Positions 16,749 to 26,784 are shown, numbered from the stretch's first letter. The stretch is 64,000 nucleotides of DNA from Bacillota bacterium (GCA_015059335.1 SVAP01000002.1:102323-166322), one strand, 5' to 3'. Numbers and translations are program-made. The notes: generated by a model from the letters alone, not told the origin.

Positions 16749-17634
16749 TTATGTAGTTGATGAAGAATTTAACAATTACAGAATTGATCAATTTTTATCG
16801 TTGAAATCTGATTATTCACGTAGTAAAATTTCGAAATTAATCAAACAAAATTTAGTTTTAGTTAATGATGATGCTGTAAAACCAAGTTATAATGTTAAAA
16901 CTGGTGAAATTGTTCAAATAATTGGTGAATTAAATGAAAGTACTGATATTAATCCAGAAAATATTCCTTTAGATATACGATATGAAGATGATGATATTAT
17001 TATTGTAAATAAACAATCTGGTATGGTAGTTCATCCTGCTAATGGGAATTATACTGGAACACTGGTTAATGCACTAATATATCATACTAAATCATTGAGT
17101 AATAATGATACAAGACCTGGTATAGTACATAGAATTGACAAAGATACTAGTGGATTATTAATGATTGCTAAAAATGATGAAACACATTGTTATTTATCTT
17201 CATTATTAAGTAAACACGATATTACAAGAAAGTATATAGCATTAGTGTGGGGAGTAATACCACATGACACTGGCACTATTGATGCCCCAATTGGTCGTGA
17301 TAAAAATGATAGACAAAAAATGAGTGTTACTGATGAAAACAGTAAAGATGCTATAACTCATTTTAAAGTGCTAGAACGATATAATAATGCAACTTTAATT
17401 GAATTGAAATTAGAAACTGGAAGAACACATCAAATTCGTGTACATATGAATTATATTGGGTATCCTGTAGTAAATGATCCGGTATATGGTAGAAGAAAAA
17501 TTATTAATGATTATGGTCAAATGTTACATGCTGCTAAATTAGGATTTGTTCATCCTAAAACTAAAGAATATATTGAATTTGATGCTGAATTACCTGAAGA
17601 ATTTATGAAAATTTTAGAACAGTTTAAAAAATAA
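16741..17634 (+). CDS. rluD: RluD-family 23S rRNA pseudouridine synthase
   Basis: A 297-residue pseudouridine synthase: an N-terminal S4 RNA-binding domain (RIDQFLSLKSDYSRSKISKLIKQNLVLVN), then the catalytic domain with GIVHRIDKDTSGLLMIAKN containing the catalytic Asp, and GRTHQIRVHM. Family members modify U1911/1915/1917 or other 23S sites, so the exact position is not certain. The ATG at 16741 overlaps the lspA end; the ribosome site GGAAGTG is 10 bases upstream. Confidence 0.93.
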   Translation: MNSYVVDEEFNNYRIDQFLSLKSDYSRSKISKLIKQNLVLVNDDAVKPSYNVKTGEIVQIIGELNESTDINPENIPLDIRYEDDDIIIVNKQSGMVVHPANGNYTGTLVNALIYHTKSLSNNDTRPGIVHRIDKDTSGLLMIAKNDETHCYLSSLLSKHDITRKYIALVWGVIPHDTGTIDAPIGRDKNDRQKMSVTDENSKDAITHFKVLERYNNATLIELKLETGRTHQIRVHMNYIGYPVVNDPVYGRRKIINDYGQMLHAAKLGFVHPKTKEYIEFDAELPEEFMKILEQFKK

Positions 17635-17660
17635 AAAACCTTGAATTTCAAGGTTTTTTA
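17633..17660. terminator. bidirectional terminator between rluD and the opposing gene
   Basis: A perfect 13-bp inverted repeat (AAAAAACCTTGAA / TTCAAGGTTTTTT) with T-runs on both strands, at a convergent junction. Confidence 0.9.
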
Positions 17661-17664
17661 TTAA

Positions 17665-18123
17665 TTACTTTTTAATTTGTTGTTTTGATGCTTCTAGTAT
17701 ATTGTTTCTATAGTCATTGTATAAAATATAAGATTTTACATTGTCTGTAGAAGTATTATAAATACTTGCAATTTTACTATAGTCTAAAGTTTCAGCGCCA
17801 TTTTCATAATCATTTTTAGTAAATATTTCACATATTTCATCAAAATATCCTGGATTAAGTTCATTATCGAATATGATACTTAGCGATACCATTTTAGTTG
17901 TTAAAACAGATTCATTATTTTGAACACAAGATACTAAGAAACTATTATCTACTAATTTTTTAACTCCTGTTCTTTTGTCATATGGTCTTTGATTGTTTGC
18001 TGAAACCATTAATTTGCTTGCTCTTTTAAATGATTTTAATGCAGCCTTTCTATCTGATAGTAATTCAGTAAACATTTCGTATGGCATAGTTGAAATATAA
18101 CTAGCTTTTTGAATTGAATTCAT
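17665..18123 (-). CDS. hypothetical helical protein
   Basis: I do not recognise this 152-residue soluble protein. It is mostly helical, with a basic patch (RKAALKSFKRASKL, about residues 27-40) and an acidic C-terminal half. No membrane segment or signal is present; one isolated Cys is followed by another near the middle. The start at 18123 is chosen because GAGGGGG lies 6 bases upstream; the ATG at 18129 directly abuts that site. It is a single-gene unit with a consensus promoter, divergent from tgt. Confidence 0.7.
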   Translation of the reverse strand: MNSIQKASYISTMPYEMFTELLSDRKAALKSFKRASKLMVSANNQRPYDKRTGVKKLVDNSFLVSCVQNNESVLTTKMVSLSIIFDNELNPGYFDEICEIFTKNDYENGAETLDYSKIASIYNTSTDNVKSYILYNDYRNNILEASKQQIKK

Positions 18124-18147
18124 ATACATCCCCCTCTATGGCCATAT

Positions 18148-18176
18148 ATAATACAATAAATTTAAAAAAATGTCAA
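18148..18176 (-). promoter_or_regulatory. sigma-A promoter of the 152-residue hypothetical gene
   Basis: Minus strand -35 TTGACA (18171-18176), 17-bp spacer, -10 TATTAT (18148-18153), immediately upstream of the GAGGGGG ribosome site. Confidence 0.8.
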
Positions 18177-18248
18177 GTTTTCAATAGAATTTGTGATTTA
18201 GTCCTTTAAAAACTAGTAATTTTATTATATAATTATCAATAGATTTGA

Positions 18249-19385
<1,137 letters not shown>

Positions 19386-19427
19386 ATATGTGTTAAAATA
19401 TATTGGTACTGAAAAGAAGGTGGAATT

Positions 19428-19826
19428 TTGAAACAAACAAGAAGTGAATTAAGAGAAAAAATCATGACAATCTTATATCAAGTGTTTATGTATCAATCAA
19501 ACAATATTGAATATGAATTGGGTGATTTAATAAAAGAACAATTGGAAATAGAAAATGAATTTGTAACTAATACTTTAAATGGTATATTAGAACATAAAAA
19601 AAATATTTTTGATACAGCAAATAATCATCTTTCTGATTGGACTATGGATAGATTAAGTAAAATAGATCAATCAATTATTTCAATTGGTATATACGAATTA
19701 CTATATACTGATACTCCAGAAATAGTATGTATTAATGAGGCAATTGAACTTGCAAAAAAATACTCTGATGAAAAAGTTAGAAAAATGATAAATGGTGTAT
19801 TAGATAAAGTTTATCAAGATAAATAA
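19428..19826 (+). CDS. nusB: transcription antitermination factor NusB
   Basis: NusB with S10 (NusE) binds boxA in rRNA leaders for antitermination. The 132-residue all-helical protein has RSELREKIMTILYQVFM at the start and SIISIGIYELLYTD...CINEAIELAKKYSDEKVRKMINGVLDKV at the end, the family signature. The start is TTG at 19428 behind AAGGTGG. It ends at a bidirectional terminator facing the HTH gene. Confidence 0.95.
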   Translation: MKQTRSELREKIMTILYQVFMYQSNNIEYELGDLIKEQLEIENEFVTNTLNGILEHKKNIFDTANNHLSDWTMDRLSKIDQSIISIGIYELLYTDTPEIVCINEAIELAKKYSDEKVRKMINGVLDKVYQDK

Positions 19827-19863
19827 AAGAAACTGATCCTATATGGACAGTTTCTTTTATTTT
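19825..19863. terminator. bidirectional terminator between nusB and the HTH gene
   Basis: An 11-bp stem AAAAGAAACTG / CAGTTTCTTTT with a 12-base loop; A/T-runs on both sides serve both strands. Confidence 0.85.
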
Positions 19864-20309
19864 AAAATACTCTTATCATCTGTTTTACCACAAAACCAAT
19901 CTAGAGATATATTAGAAATCTTAGCAAATTCGACAATGAAAAGGGTAGGTATAAGGGTTACTCCATTTTCATATGCGCTAATTGCTGAATGCGTTGTATT
20001 AAATTTACTTGCCAATTTTTCCTGTGTTAATTTTAATTCTTTTCTAGCCTGTCTTATTCTTTTTCCGATTTCTTTTATATCTAATTCATTATAATTTAAA
20101 TTTCGTTTTTTTATATCCGATAAATTAGCCATATAATCTAGACTCAACGAGAATGTATTACAAAATTGATTAAGTTTATATAGTGGAATAACATTTTTAT
20201 TAATTTCCCATAAGGAATATGCAGAACGTTTTATATTTAATATATCTGCCATTTGAGATTGGGTTAATTCCATTTCTTCTCTAATACGCTTAATTCTTTC
20301 AAAATTCAT
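19857..20309 (-). CDS. tandem XRE-family HTH transcriptional regulator
   Basis: A 150-residue protein made of two complete XRE/Cro-type HTH domains: residues about 4-60 (IKRIREEMELTQSQMADILNIKRSAYSLWE) and about 82-140 (GKRIRQARKELKLTQEKLASKF, then SAISAYENG). Double-HTH proteins bind DNA without an added sensor domain. It is divergent from the InlB-repeat operon with a roughly 215-base shared intergenic region, so local control of that surface operon is a fair inference. The ATG at 20309 has GGTGAT upstream. Confidence 0.88.
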   Translation of the reverse strand: MNFERIKRIREEMELTQSQMADILNIKRSAYSLWEINKNVIPLYKLNQFCNTFSLSLDYMANLSDIKKRNLNYNELDIKEIGKRIRQARKELKLTQEKLASKFNTTHSAISAYENGVTLIPTLFIVEFAKISNISLDWFCGKTDDKSILK

Positions 20310-20524
20310 TCTTATCACCAAAATAATTTTCTCATTCGTGCTACAAATAACGACAAAATGCTACTCATTATGCATTTTTATGATATAATCTTTGTGTAGT
20401 ATAAAAACACGTTGTATTTATTAGTGATATTATTGCTACAAAGTTTATATTATATGTTGGGAGTGTGATTGATGGTTTGTGTTAAATTGTAAGGGGGATA
20501 TGTATATAGTTATGGAGGTAAACA
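20310..20524 (+). promoter_or_regulatory. shared regulatory region and leader of the InlB-repeat operon
   Basis: TATAAT at about 20381-20386 would start a leader of roughly 130 nt toward the InlB-repeat gene. The leader holds two tiny reading frames with ribosome-site-like sequences: 20472-20492 (6 codons, behind GGGAGTG) and 20500-20532 (10 codons, behind AAGGGGG). The second overlaps the real start at 20525. GCTAC-containing repeats occur at about 20339, 20360 and 20435. Whether these are operators or leader peptides is unknown. Confidence 0.4.
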
Positions 20525-21763
20525 ATGAATAAAAAGACAAAAATAGGAATCGCTATTGGTATCATTTTATTACTTGCTATAATAGTAGTTATATGCTGTT
20601 TATTAAAATTTAAAACATATACTGTAACATTTGATTCAAATGGTGGAACTAAAATAAGTAGTCAAGAAATAAAAAATGGTGATTCTGCAGTTAAACCAAT
20701 AGATCCTGAAAAAGCAGGTTATAAATTTGAAGGATGGTATCTAGAAGGTAATAAATATTATTTTGATACTAAAATAAAAAATGATATTAAATTAGAAGCA
20801 AAATGGACTAAAAAGACAAATGTTCAAACAGTAACTGTAACATTTGATACAGATGGTGGTTCAAAAATTTCACCTATTCAGGTTGAAGTGGGCGAAAAAG
20901 TTAAACAACCTAGTAATCCAACAAAAGATGGATATGTATTTGTAGAATGGTTATTAAATAATAATTCATTCAATTTTGATACTGAAATCGTATCAAATAT
21001 AACACTTAAGGCAAGCTTTAAAAAATTAGATGAAGATAGCGTAACTATTACTTTTGCTAGTAACGGTGGAAGTAGTGTTGCAACACAAACAGTAAAAAAA
21101 GGTGAAAAAGCAAAACAACCTAGTAATCCAACTAGAAATGGATATACATTTAGAGGATGGTACTTGAATAACAAAAAATATGATTTTAATAAAGAAGTTA
21201 ATGAAAATATAACATTAACAGCAGAATGGACTAAAAATGAAGCATCAAATAATAGTGGTAGTTCAAATCAAAATCAACAACCAAGCACACCAAGCACACC
21301 AGAAGTCAAAAAATATACTGTATCATTCAACAGCAATGGTGGAAGTTCAGTACCAAGTCAAACAATAATTGCTGGTGGGAAAGCCACAAAACCTCAAGAT
21401 CCAACTAGAAATGGATATACATTTATTGGATGGATGCATAATGGTGGAGCTTATAACTTTAATTCTTCAATAAATGGAAATGTTATCTTAATAGCTGAAT
21501 GGGAAGCAATACCTGTTCCAGATGTATACACTGTTAGTCTTGAATTAATTAAAGGTGATGATACTTCTACCGAAAGAAAAGCAGTAATTTATAAAAATGG
21601 TAGTGTTATAACAGCAAAAGCATTATTAAATGGTAATAGTACAATTGGTAGATATGTAGAAGCAATTGGGGGAATAAGAGTAAATAAGGCAACATATAAT
21701 GCTGCAACAGATTTAAAAGTAAAATTAAATGATGGAAACGTAGTAAGCGCTACAAAAAAGTAA
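20525..21763 (+). CDS. membrane-anchored InlB/Listeria-Bacteroides repeat protein
   Basis: A 412-residue surface protein with an uncleaved N-terminal membrane anchor (residues 9-28). Four InlB B-type repeats (Flg_new family) occupy about 31-94, 104-165, 173-236 and 264-326. Each has the pattern VTFDSNGG...P..PT..GY.F.GW...F....N..L.A.W. A Ser/Asn/Gln/Pro linker precedes repeat 4. The last 80 residues are a separate unrecognised domain. Such repeats mediate adhesion or ligand display in gut and host-associated bacteria. Repeats 2 and 3 share long identical nucleotide stretches, pointing to recent internal duplication. It is followed 11 bases later by the dockerin protein. Confidence 0.9.
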   Translation: MNKKTKIGIAIGIILLLAIIVVICCLLKFKTYTVTFDSNGGTKISSQEIKNGDSAVKPIDPEKAGYKFEGWYLEGNKYYFDTKIKNDIKLEAKWTKKTNVQTVTVTFDTDGGSKISPIQVEVGEKVKQPSNPTKDGYVFVEWLLNNNSFNFDTEIVSNITLKASFKKLDEDSVTITFASNGGSSVATQTVKKGEKAKQPSNPTRNGYTFRGWYLNNKKYDFNKEVNENITLTAEWTKNEASNNSGSSNQNQQPSTPSTPEVKKYTVSFNSNGGSSVPSQTIIAGGKATKPQDPTRNGYTFIGWMHNGGAYNFNSSINGNVILIAEWEAIPVPDVYTVSLELIKGDDTSTERKAVIYKNGSVITAKALLNGNSTIGRYVEAIGGIRVNKATYNAATDLKVKLNDGNVVSATKK

Positions 21764-21774
21764 AGGAGTAAAGT

Positions 21775-23805
21775 ATGAAGAAGTTTATAAATATAACAAT
21801 ATTTCTATTTTCTATATTTTTTATAGGAAATCTAAATGTTTTTGCTGCATATAATCCTTATACAGTATCTGCACACGATGTTCCTTCTGATACATATATA
21901 ATTGGAACACATGTATTTGATACAAATAGAGAATATTTATCAACTGAAGATATAATGTGGGCAGCAAGAACAATAGAAGACGTTGAAAGTAAAGATGATA
22001 TGATTATCTATTATAAAAACTATGATGGATTATGGATTAATGGTAGAACTGGTGAAAATATTACAGTACCATCTACATTTAAAATAGAAGAAGTAAATGG
22101 AGAAGAAGCAAAAGGTATTTCAATTAACACAGTTCTTGAAGAATATGAACATGAATATGGTACCGGTTATACTTCAATTCATGAAGATGACTATAATGAA
22201 AGTGGTATATGGTTGAAAAAACAAGATGGTATTACTGAATATAAATACGAAGTTGTATTTGATGCATTTAATATTGAAGATGGAGAATATAATTTTGATT
22301 TACAATGCCATGATTATAAAATTACAGAAGATGATTATATACCAACACCATTTAATATTGGAACAATGCCACAAACTGTTACTATTTCAAAAGGAGCATT
22401 TAGATTACCAATTGAATTTGATGCAAGTAATATAAATGATTATGTATCATGTGCGATGGAATTAGAAAAAGATGAAGAAATTATTGAATCAGGATTTGGA
22501 ATTGGTTATGAAGATGCTGAACCAGTATTAAATGCTTTTGCTATTTCACTGACAGCGCATGAGGTAAATGGTGAAGGAATTGGATTTCCTATAATATTTA
22601 CAGATTATCCAAATAATTTTTATGACATATATAGTTCTGATATCGAAATAAATGAACTTGAACTTGTTTTCAATTCCAGATTTATTGAAGAAGGAGACTA
22701 TAACGTTGAAATTGTTGCAACAAAAGACAGTGAAGAAATAAACATAGATTATGAGAAAGTATTTTTAATTGGTGAAGGAGATGATCCTGTATATGGCCCA
22801 TCAAATGTTAAACACTATTTAAATTTTGATAATCCACTTACACCAGGTGAATATGAATTTGAAATTACACTTACAGATGCTAATGATGAATTTATAATAA
22901 CTGAATATGTATATTTGACAATTACTGATGAAGCAAAAATGGAAATTTCTGACGAAGTATGGGAAGAACCAGAATTATACTATTCATTAGACCAATTAGT
23001 ATTTGATAATGGTAAAAAAAGAAAATTTAACATGAGTATTTTTACTGAAAATATACCTGAAGGAACATACGCTATTAAAGCAAAATTGGACTATGCAAAC
23101 TATGTACCAACGCCAGTAAATTTCGAATTAAAATATAATCAAAATATTGAAGTAACTAAAATAGATGATATAGAATATTTTGACTTTTCGTTTGAAATTC
23201 CTAAAACTACAAAAGTAGGAAATGAAATTGTAGATGTAGGACATGGTAAATATTATGTAGAATTAACACTACATGAATTAGTTGAAGATTATAATGGTGA
23301 AATGGTTGTAAGCGATGTTCCGGTTGCAAGAACAGGATTCTATTTTACAATTAATAAACATATAAATGGTGTATGGGGAGATATTAGTGGAGACGGTGAT
23401 GTATTAGCTGATGACACAGTACTTTTAAAACAAGCAATATCAGGAACACTAGAGTTAACCCCAGATCAATTAGCCGCTGCAGATGTAAATCAAGATAATT
23501 CTATAGATAGTCTTGATGTGCAAATAATTAGAAGACATTTAGTAGATAATATAACGCTTCCTTATGATTCGGGTGATAAATATCCTATATATTATAATTT
23601 AGATGGTGGAACATTTGAAGAATTTCATGATACAGTATATGCTGATATAGCATTACCATTAACATTAATTAATCCAGTTAAGGAAGGTTATAAATTTATT
23701 GGATGGACAGGAAATAACGGTGAAGTTCCACAAATTAATGTAGTTATTCCTGAAGGAACAATTGGTCCTTTATCTTACACTGCAAATTGGGAATTATCTG
23801 AATAA
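21775..23805 (+). CDS. secreted dockerin-containing protein with C-terminal InlB repeat
   Basis: A 676-residue exported protein: signal peptide 1-24 ending in VFAA, then about 500 acidic residues of beta-rich repeats that I do not recognise. A type I dockerin lies at about 534-597 (GDISGDGDVLADDTVLL and ADVNQDNSIDSLDVQII, two calcium-binding loops), and one InlB-type repeat at about 603-674. Dockerins bind cohesins to build multi-protein surface complexes. No cohesin is in this window. It is cotranscribed with the membrane-anchored InlB-repeat protein, so the pair may form one surface assembly (inference). Ribosome site AAAGGAG. Confidence 0.88.
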   Translation: MKKFINITIFLFSIFFIGNLNVFAAYNPYTVSAHDVPSDTYIIGTHVFDTNREYLSTEDIMWAARTIEDVESKDDMIIYYKNYDGLWINGRTGENITVPSTFKIEEVNGEEAKGISINTVLEEYEHEYGTGYTSIHEDDYNESGIWLKKQDGITEYKYEVVFDAFNIEDGEYNFDLQCHDYKITEDDYIPTPFNIGTMPQTVTISKGAFRLPIEFDASNINDYVSCAMELEKDEEIIESGFGIGYEDAEPVLNAFAISLTAHEVNGEGIGFPIIFTDYPNNFYDIYSSDIEINELELVFNSRFIEEGDYNVEIVATKDSEEINIDYEKVFLIGEGDDPVYGPSNVKHYLNFDNPLTPGEYEFEITLTDANDEFIITEYVYLTITDEAKMEISDEVWEEPELYYSLDQLVFDNGKKRKFNMSIFTENIPEGTYAIKAKLDYANYVPTPVNFELKYNQNIEVTKIDDIEYFDFSFEIPKTTKVGNEIVDVGHGKYYVELTLHELVEDYNGEMVVSDVPVARTGFYFTINKHINGVWGDISGDGDVLADDTVLLKQAISGTLELTPDQLAAADVNQDNSIDSLDVQIIRRHLVDNITLPYDSGDKYPIYYNLDGGTFEEFHDTVYADIALPLTLINPVKEGYKFIGWTGNNGEVPQINVVIPEGTIGPLSYTANWELSE

Positions 23806-23812
23806 TATAATT

Positions 23813-23847
23813 AATAATAAGAGCCTTTTGGCTCTTTTATTATTGTA
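23813..23847 (+). terminator. intrinsic terminator of the surface-protein operon
   Basis: Stem AATAATAAGAGCC / GGCTCTTTTATTATT with loop TTTT and a T-rich 3' arm. Confidence 0.85.
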
Positions 23848-23894
23848 TAAGAACGAAAAATATTATATAATTTTATATATAGAAGAGTGATATT

Positions 23895-25310
23895 ATGAAT
23901 ACAGAAAATTATATTACAGTAACTGATTTAAATAAGTATATAAAGTCTATTGTAGATAATAATAGTCATTTGCAAAATGTTTATCTAAGGGGAGAAATAT
24001 CCAATTTTAAAGCACATACTAGAGGTCATTGGTATTTTACCTTGAAAGATGAAAATAGTCGTATAAATGCTATTATGTTTGCTTCTGCTACTACTAAAGT
24101 TAAGTTTACACCTATTGATGGGATGAAAGTTTTGATAACTGGTAAAGTTAGTGTTTATGAAGCAAGTGGTGCATATCAAATATACGCTAACGAAATGATT
24201 GAAGATGGAATAGGAAATTTACACATAGCTTTTGAACAATTAAAATTGAAATTAGAAAAAGAAGGATTATTTGATAAAAAGTATAAAAAGCGTATTCCTA
24301 AAATACCAAATAAAATTGGTATTATTACTGCTCCAACTGGTGCAGCTATAAAAGATATTATTTCAACTATAAAAAGAAGATTTCCTATATGTGAAACTAT
24401 TTTATTCCCAGCATTAGTACAAGGAGTAGATGCTGCACCATCTATTGTTAAACAAATTAAAAAAGCTGGGGAGTATGATTTAGACGTTTTAATAGTGGGG
24501 CGTGGTGGTGGAAGTATAGAGGATTTATGGGCTTTTAACGAAGAAATTGTAGCGCGTGCTATATTTGAATCTAAAGTTCCTATAATAAGCGCTGTAGGAC
24601 ATGAAATTGACTTTACAATTAGTGATTTTGTTGCGGATCTTAGAGCTCCAACTCCAACAGGAGCTGCAGAAATGGCTGTACCTAATTTGATTGATATTTT
24701 AAATTATATTTCCCAAGTAAATATTAGGTTAAATGAAGCTTTGAAGAAAAAAATTGATTATTTAAATTTATTAATAAACAAATATAAAAATTCATATATA
24801 TTAAAAAATCCTATATCTATGTATGAGATAAAGGACCAAAAGTTAGATGGAATAATTGATAAATTAAATAATTATATCAAACAAAAAATATATGTAGAAA
24901 ATACTAGATTAAGACAAATACTTAGTAATTATACTTTAAATAATCCTGAAAATTTTTATAATAATAAAAGAAATAATTTAATGGATTTGATAAATAAGGT
25001 ATATCATAATACAAATAAAATAATACAAAATAATAAGGTAATAGTTGCTAAATTTGATATTAAACATATTACTAATGTTACTAAACATTATGTAGAAATT
25101 AGTGATATTAAGATTAATAATATAATTGAAAAGTTGGAAGTATTGTATCCGTTAAATTCATTAAAAAGAGGATATGCAGTAATTAAGAAAGATAATAAAA
25201 TAATTAGTGATGTTTCAAAATTAAAAAGTAATGATGTAATTACTACTGAACTTAATAATGGATTTATTGAATCTAAAATAATTAATGTAGAAATGAAAGA
25301 AGGTATATAA
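23895..25310 (+). CDS. xseA: exodeoxyribonuclease VII large subunit
   Basis: XseA is the catalytic subunit of ExoVII, which degrades single-stranded DNA. The 471-residue protein has the N-terminal OB fold (YLRGEISNFKAHTRGHWYFTLKD) and the nuclease core with GIITAPTGAAIKDI, VGRGGGSIEDLWAFN and SAVGHEIDFTI...RAPTPTGAAE. A long coiled-coil region and a C-terminal segment (LKRGYAVIKKDNKII) follow. The final A of its stop is the first base of the xseB ATG. Confidence 0.96.
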   Translation: MNTENYITVTDLNKYIKSIVDNNSHLQNVYLRGEISNFKAHTRGHWYFTLKDENSRINAIMFASATTKVKFTPIDGMKVLITGKVSVYEASGAYQIYANEMIEDGIGNLHIAFEQLKLKLEKEGLFDKKYKKRIPKIPNKIGIITAPTGAAIKDIISTIKRRFPICETILFPALVQGVDAAPSIVKQIKKAGEYDLDVLIVGRGGGSIEDLWAFNEEIVARAIFESKVPIISAVGHEIDFTISDFVADLRAPTPTGAAEMAVPNLIDILNYISQVNIRLNEALKKKIDYLNLLINKYKNSYILKNPISMYEIKDQKLDGIIDKLNNYIKQKIYVENTRLRQILSNYTLNNPENFYNNKRNNLMDLINKVYHNTNKIIQNNKVIVAKFDIKHITNVTKHYVEISDIKINNIIEKLEVLYPLNSLKRGYAVIKKDNKIISDVSKLKSNDVITTELNNGFIESKIINVEMKEGI

Positions 25311-25528
25311 TGGAAGAAAAGACATTTGAACAAAAAATTAAAGAATTAGAAAAAATAGTTAGTGAACTTGAAAGTGGGAACGTTGATTTAGATGACGCTA
25401 TTAAGAAATATACTGATGCAATGAAACTTGCTAAAGAATGTAGTGATAAGTTAAAAAATGCTGAAGAGCAAATTAATAAAGTTTTAACTGAAAACGGTAA
25501 TTTAGAAAATTTTAGTATTGAAGAATAA
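25310..25528 (+). CDS. xseB: exodeoxyribonuclease VII small subunit
   Basis: A 72-residue helical subunit that binds XseA. The family signature TFEQKIKELEKIVSELESGNVDLDDAIKKY is complete, followed by AMKLAKECSDKL. It overlaps the xseA stop by one base, so the two are translationally coupled. It ends at a bidirectional terminator facing spoIVB. Confidence 0.96.
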   Translation: MEEKTFEQKIKELEKIVSELESGNVDLDDAIKKYTDAMKLAKECSDKLKNAEEQINKVLTENGNLENFSIEE

Positions 25529-25530
25529 AC

Positions 25531-25562
25531 AAACTAGGAGTGAAGTTCACTCCTAGTTTTCT
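25531..25562. terminator. bidirectional terminator between xseB and spoIVB
   Basis: A 14-bp perfect inverted repeat (AAACTAGGAGTGAA / TTCACTCCTAGTTT) with a T-run on the plus side and A-rich flank on the other. It lies at the convergent gene ends. Confidence 0.88.
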
Positions 25563-26551
25563 GCTTCTTCTAACATAGTAGTAATAAAAATACCATATCC
25601 CTTTGTTGTATCATCAATAATAACATGTGTTACCGCACCAATTAACATATTATCTTGGATAATTGGAGAACCACTCATACCTTGAACTACACCGCCAGTT
25701 TTATCAAGTAATTTAGAATCAATTATTTCAAATAAAATGTTTTTAGAATTTGTTATATCATAATCTATTTTAGTTATAGATATATCAAACTCTTCAACTT
25801 TTTCATCTTCTAAAACTGTTCTAATTTTAGCATTACCTAATTTTATCTCTTTAGCTTTAGCAACTTTAATTGCTTCTTTAGATGGTAGTTTATCAGTATA
25901 TGTACCAAATATTCCAGACATTGTATTTTCATTTATATTACCGAAAATTGTTTCTGGATAATATTTAGCATTTTTTTCACCTGGATTACCATTGCTACTT
26001 TTATCTATACTAGTAATTTCTGATCTATATATTTTTCCATCTTTAATTTCTAACTTTTTACCAGTATTTGATTCTATTATTTCATGTCCTAATGCACCGA
26101 AATTATTCGTAGCAGGGTCAATAAATGTTAATGTACCAATACCATTGATTGAATCTTTAACATATAATCCTGTACGGTAAATACCATCATTTTGTTTAAC
26201 TAATTTTAAATTGGTGTTAAAAGTTTCTTTGTTTCTTAAATAGGTTATTTTGATTTTATTTTTATTATTTGATTCTTCTATTTTAGAAATCATCTCTGAG
26301 ATATTGTTGATTGAATTATCATTGATTTTTGTAATAATATCTCCAACTTTTAAATTGGCTTCTTTTCCAGGATAGGAATTATTAACTTTATAAAGTCCCA
26401 CAATGATTACGCCTTTTGTATTTATTTGAATTCCAATATTTTCACCACCAGGAATTACTTTTTCTGAATAAGCAAATACATAATTTGGCATAATAAGTAA
26501 TGTAGACATTATAATTTTTAGAGAGGCATTTTTAAATTTTTTTAAAAACAT
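25553..26551 (-). CDS. spoIVB: SpoIVB-type S55 serine peptidase with PDZ domain
   Basis: A 332-residue protein: signal/anchor (residues 8-27), PDZ domain (about 35-118, VGLYKVNNSYPGKEANLKVGD) and S55 peptidase domain. Catalytic His 156 lies in GTLTFIDPATNNFGALGHE; the catalytic Ser is 293 or 295 in GGVVQGMSGSPI; the acid is likely Asp 278 or 283. In sporulating Firmicutes SpoIVB crosses the inner forespore membrane and triggers SpoIVFB to activate sigma-K. It is about 95 residues shorter than Bacillus SpoIVB, mostly near the N-terminus. spoIIM lies 0.3 kb away. Ribosome site AAGGAG. Confidence 0.92.
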   Translation of the reverse strand: MFLKKFKNASLKIIMSTLLIMPNYVFAYSEKVIPGGENIGIQINTKGVIIVGLYKVNNSYPGKEANLKVGDIITKINDNSINNISEMISKIEESNNKNKIKITYLRNKETFNTNLKLVKQNDGIYRTGLYVKDSINGIGTLTFIDPATNNFGALGHEIIESNTGKKLEIKDGKIYRSEITSIDKSSNGNPGEKNAKYYPETIFGNINENTMSGIFGTYTDKLPSKEAIKVAKAKEIKLGNAKIRTVLEDEKVEEFDISITKIDYDITNSKNILFEIIDSKLLDKTGGVVQGMSGSPIIQDNMLIGAVTHVIIDDTTKGYGIFITTMLEEAEN

Positions 26552-26662
26552 AAAAATCTCCTTTTCTTATAATCACAGACTACATTATTATTATGTTCTA
26601 ATATAACTAAAATTATTTTTTATAAAATATACCAAATAAACTATTTGTTTACAATTATAAAA

Positions 26663-26690
26663 TAAAAAAAATCTAGCAACCTAGATTTTA
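26663..26690 (-). terminator. intrinsic terminator of the 28-residue miniprotein gene
   Basis: On the minus strand, a 9-bp stem AAAATCTAG / CTAGATTTT (loop GTTG) followed by a T-run, directly at the stop codon. Confidence 0.85.
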
Positions 26691-26774
26691 AATAAAAATT
26701 AGTCCCACAATAAATGATAATACCATTACTAAAACTAATACTATAGCAACACTTTTTCTTGCTTTCTTTCCCAT
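26688..26774 (-). CDS. 28-residue single-pass membrane miniprotein
   Basis: A short gene with all parts in place: promoter, GAGGTG ribosome site 6 bases before the ATG at 26774, and a terminator at the stop. The product starts MGKKARKSVA, a basic head, and continues as one hydrophobic helix to the end. It resembles in layout the tiny DUF4044/Prli42-type membrane peptides of Firmicutes (basic N-terminus plus one helix, about 30 residues). The stressosome role of Prli42 in Listeria should not be assumed here. It lies between spoIVB and spoIIM. Confidence 0.75.
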   Translation of the reverse strand: MGKKARKSVAIVLVLVMVLSFIVGLIFI

Positions 26775-26784
26775 TTAAAACACC

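Noticed and set aside
26552..26662. A sporulation sigma-G/F promoter for spoIVB
   Set aside because: No pair of -35 and -10 elements with correct spacing could be found by eye.
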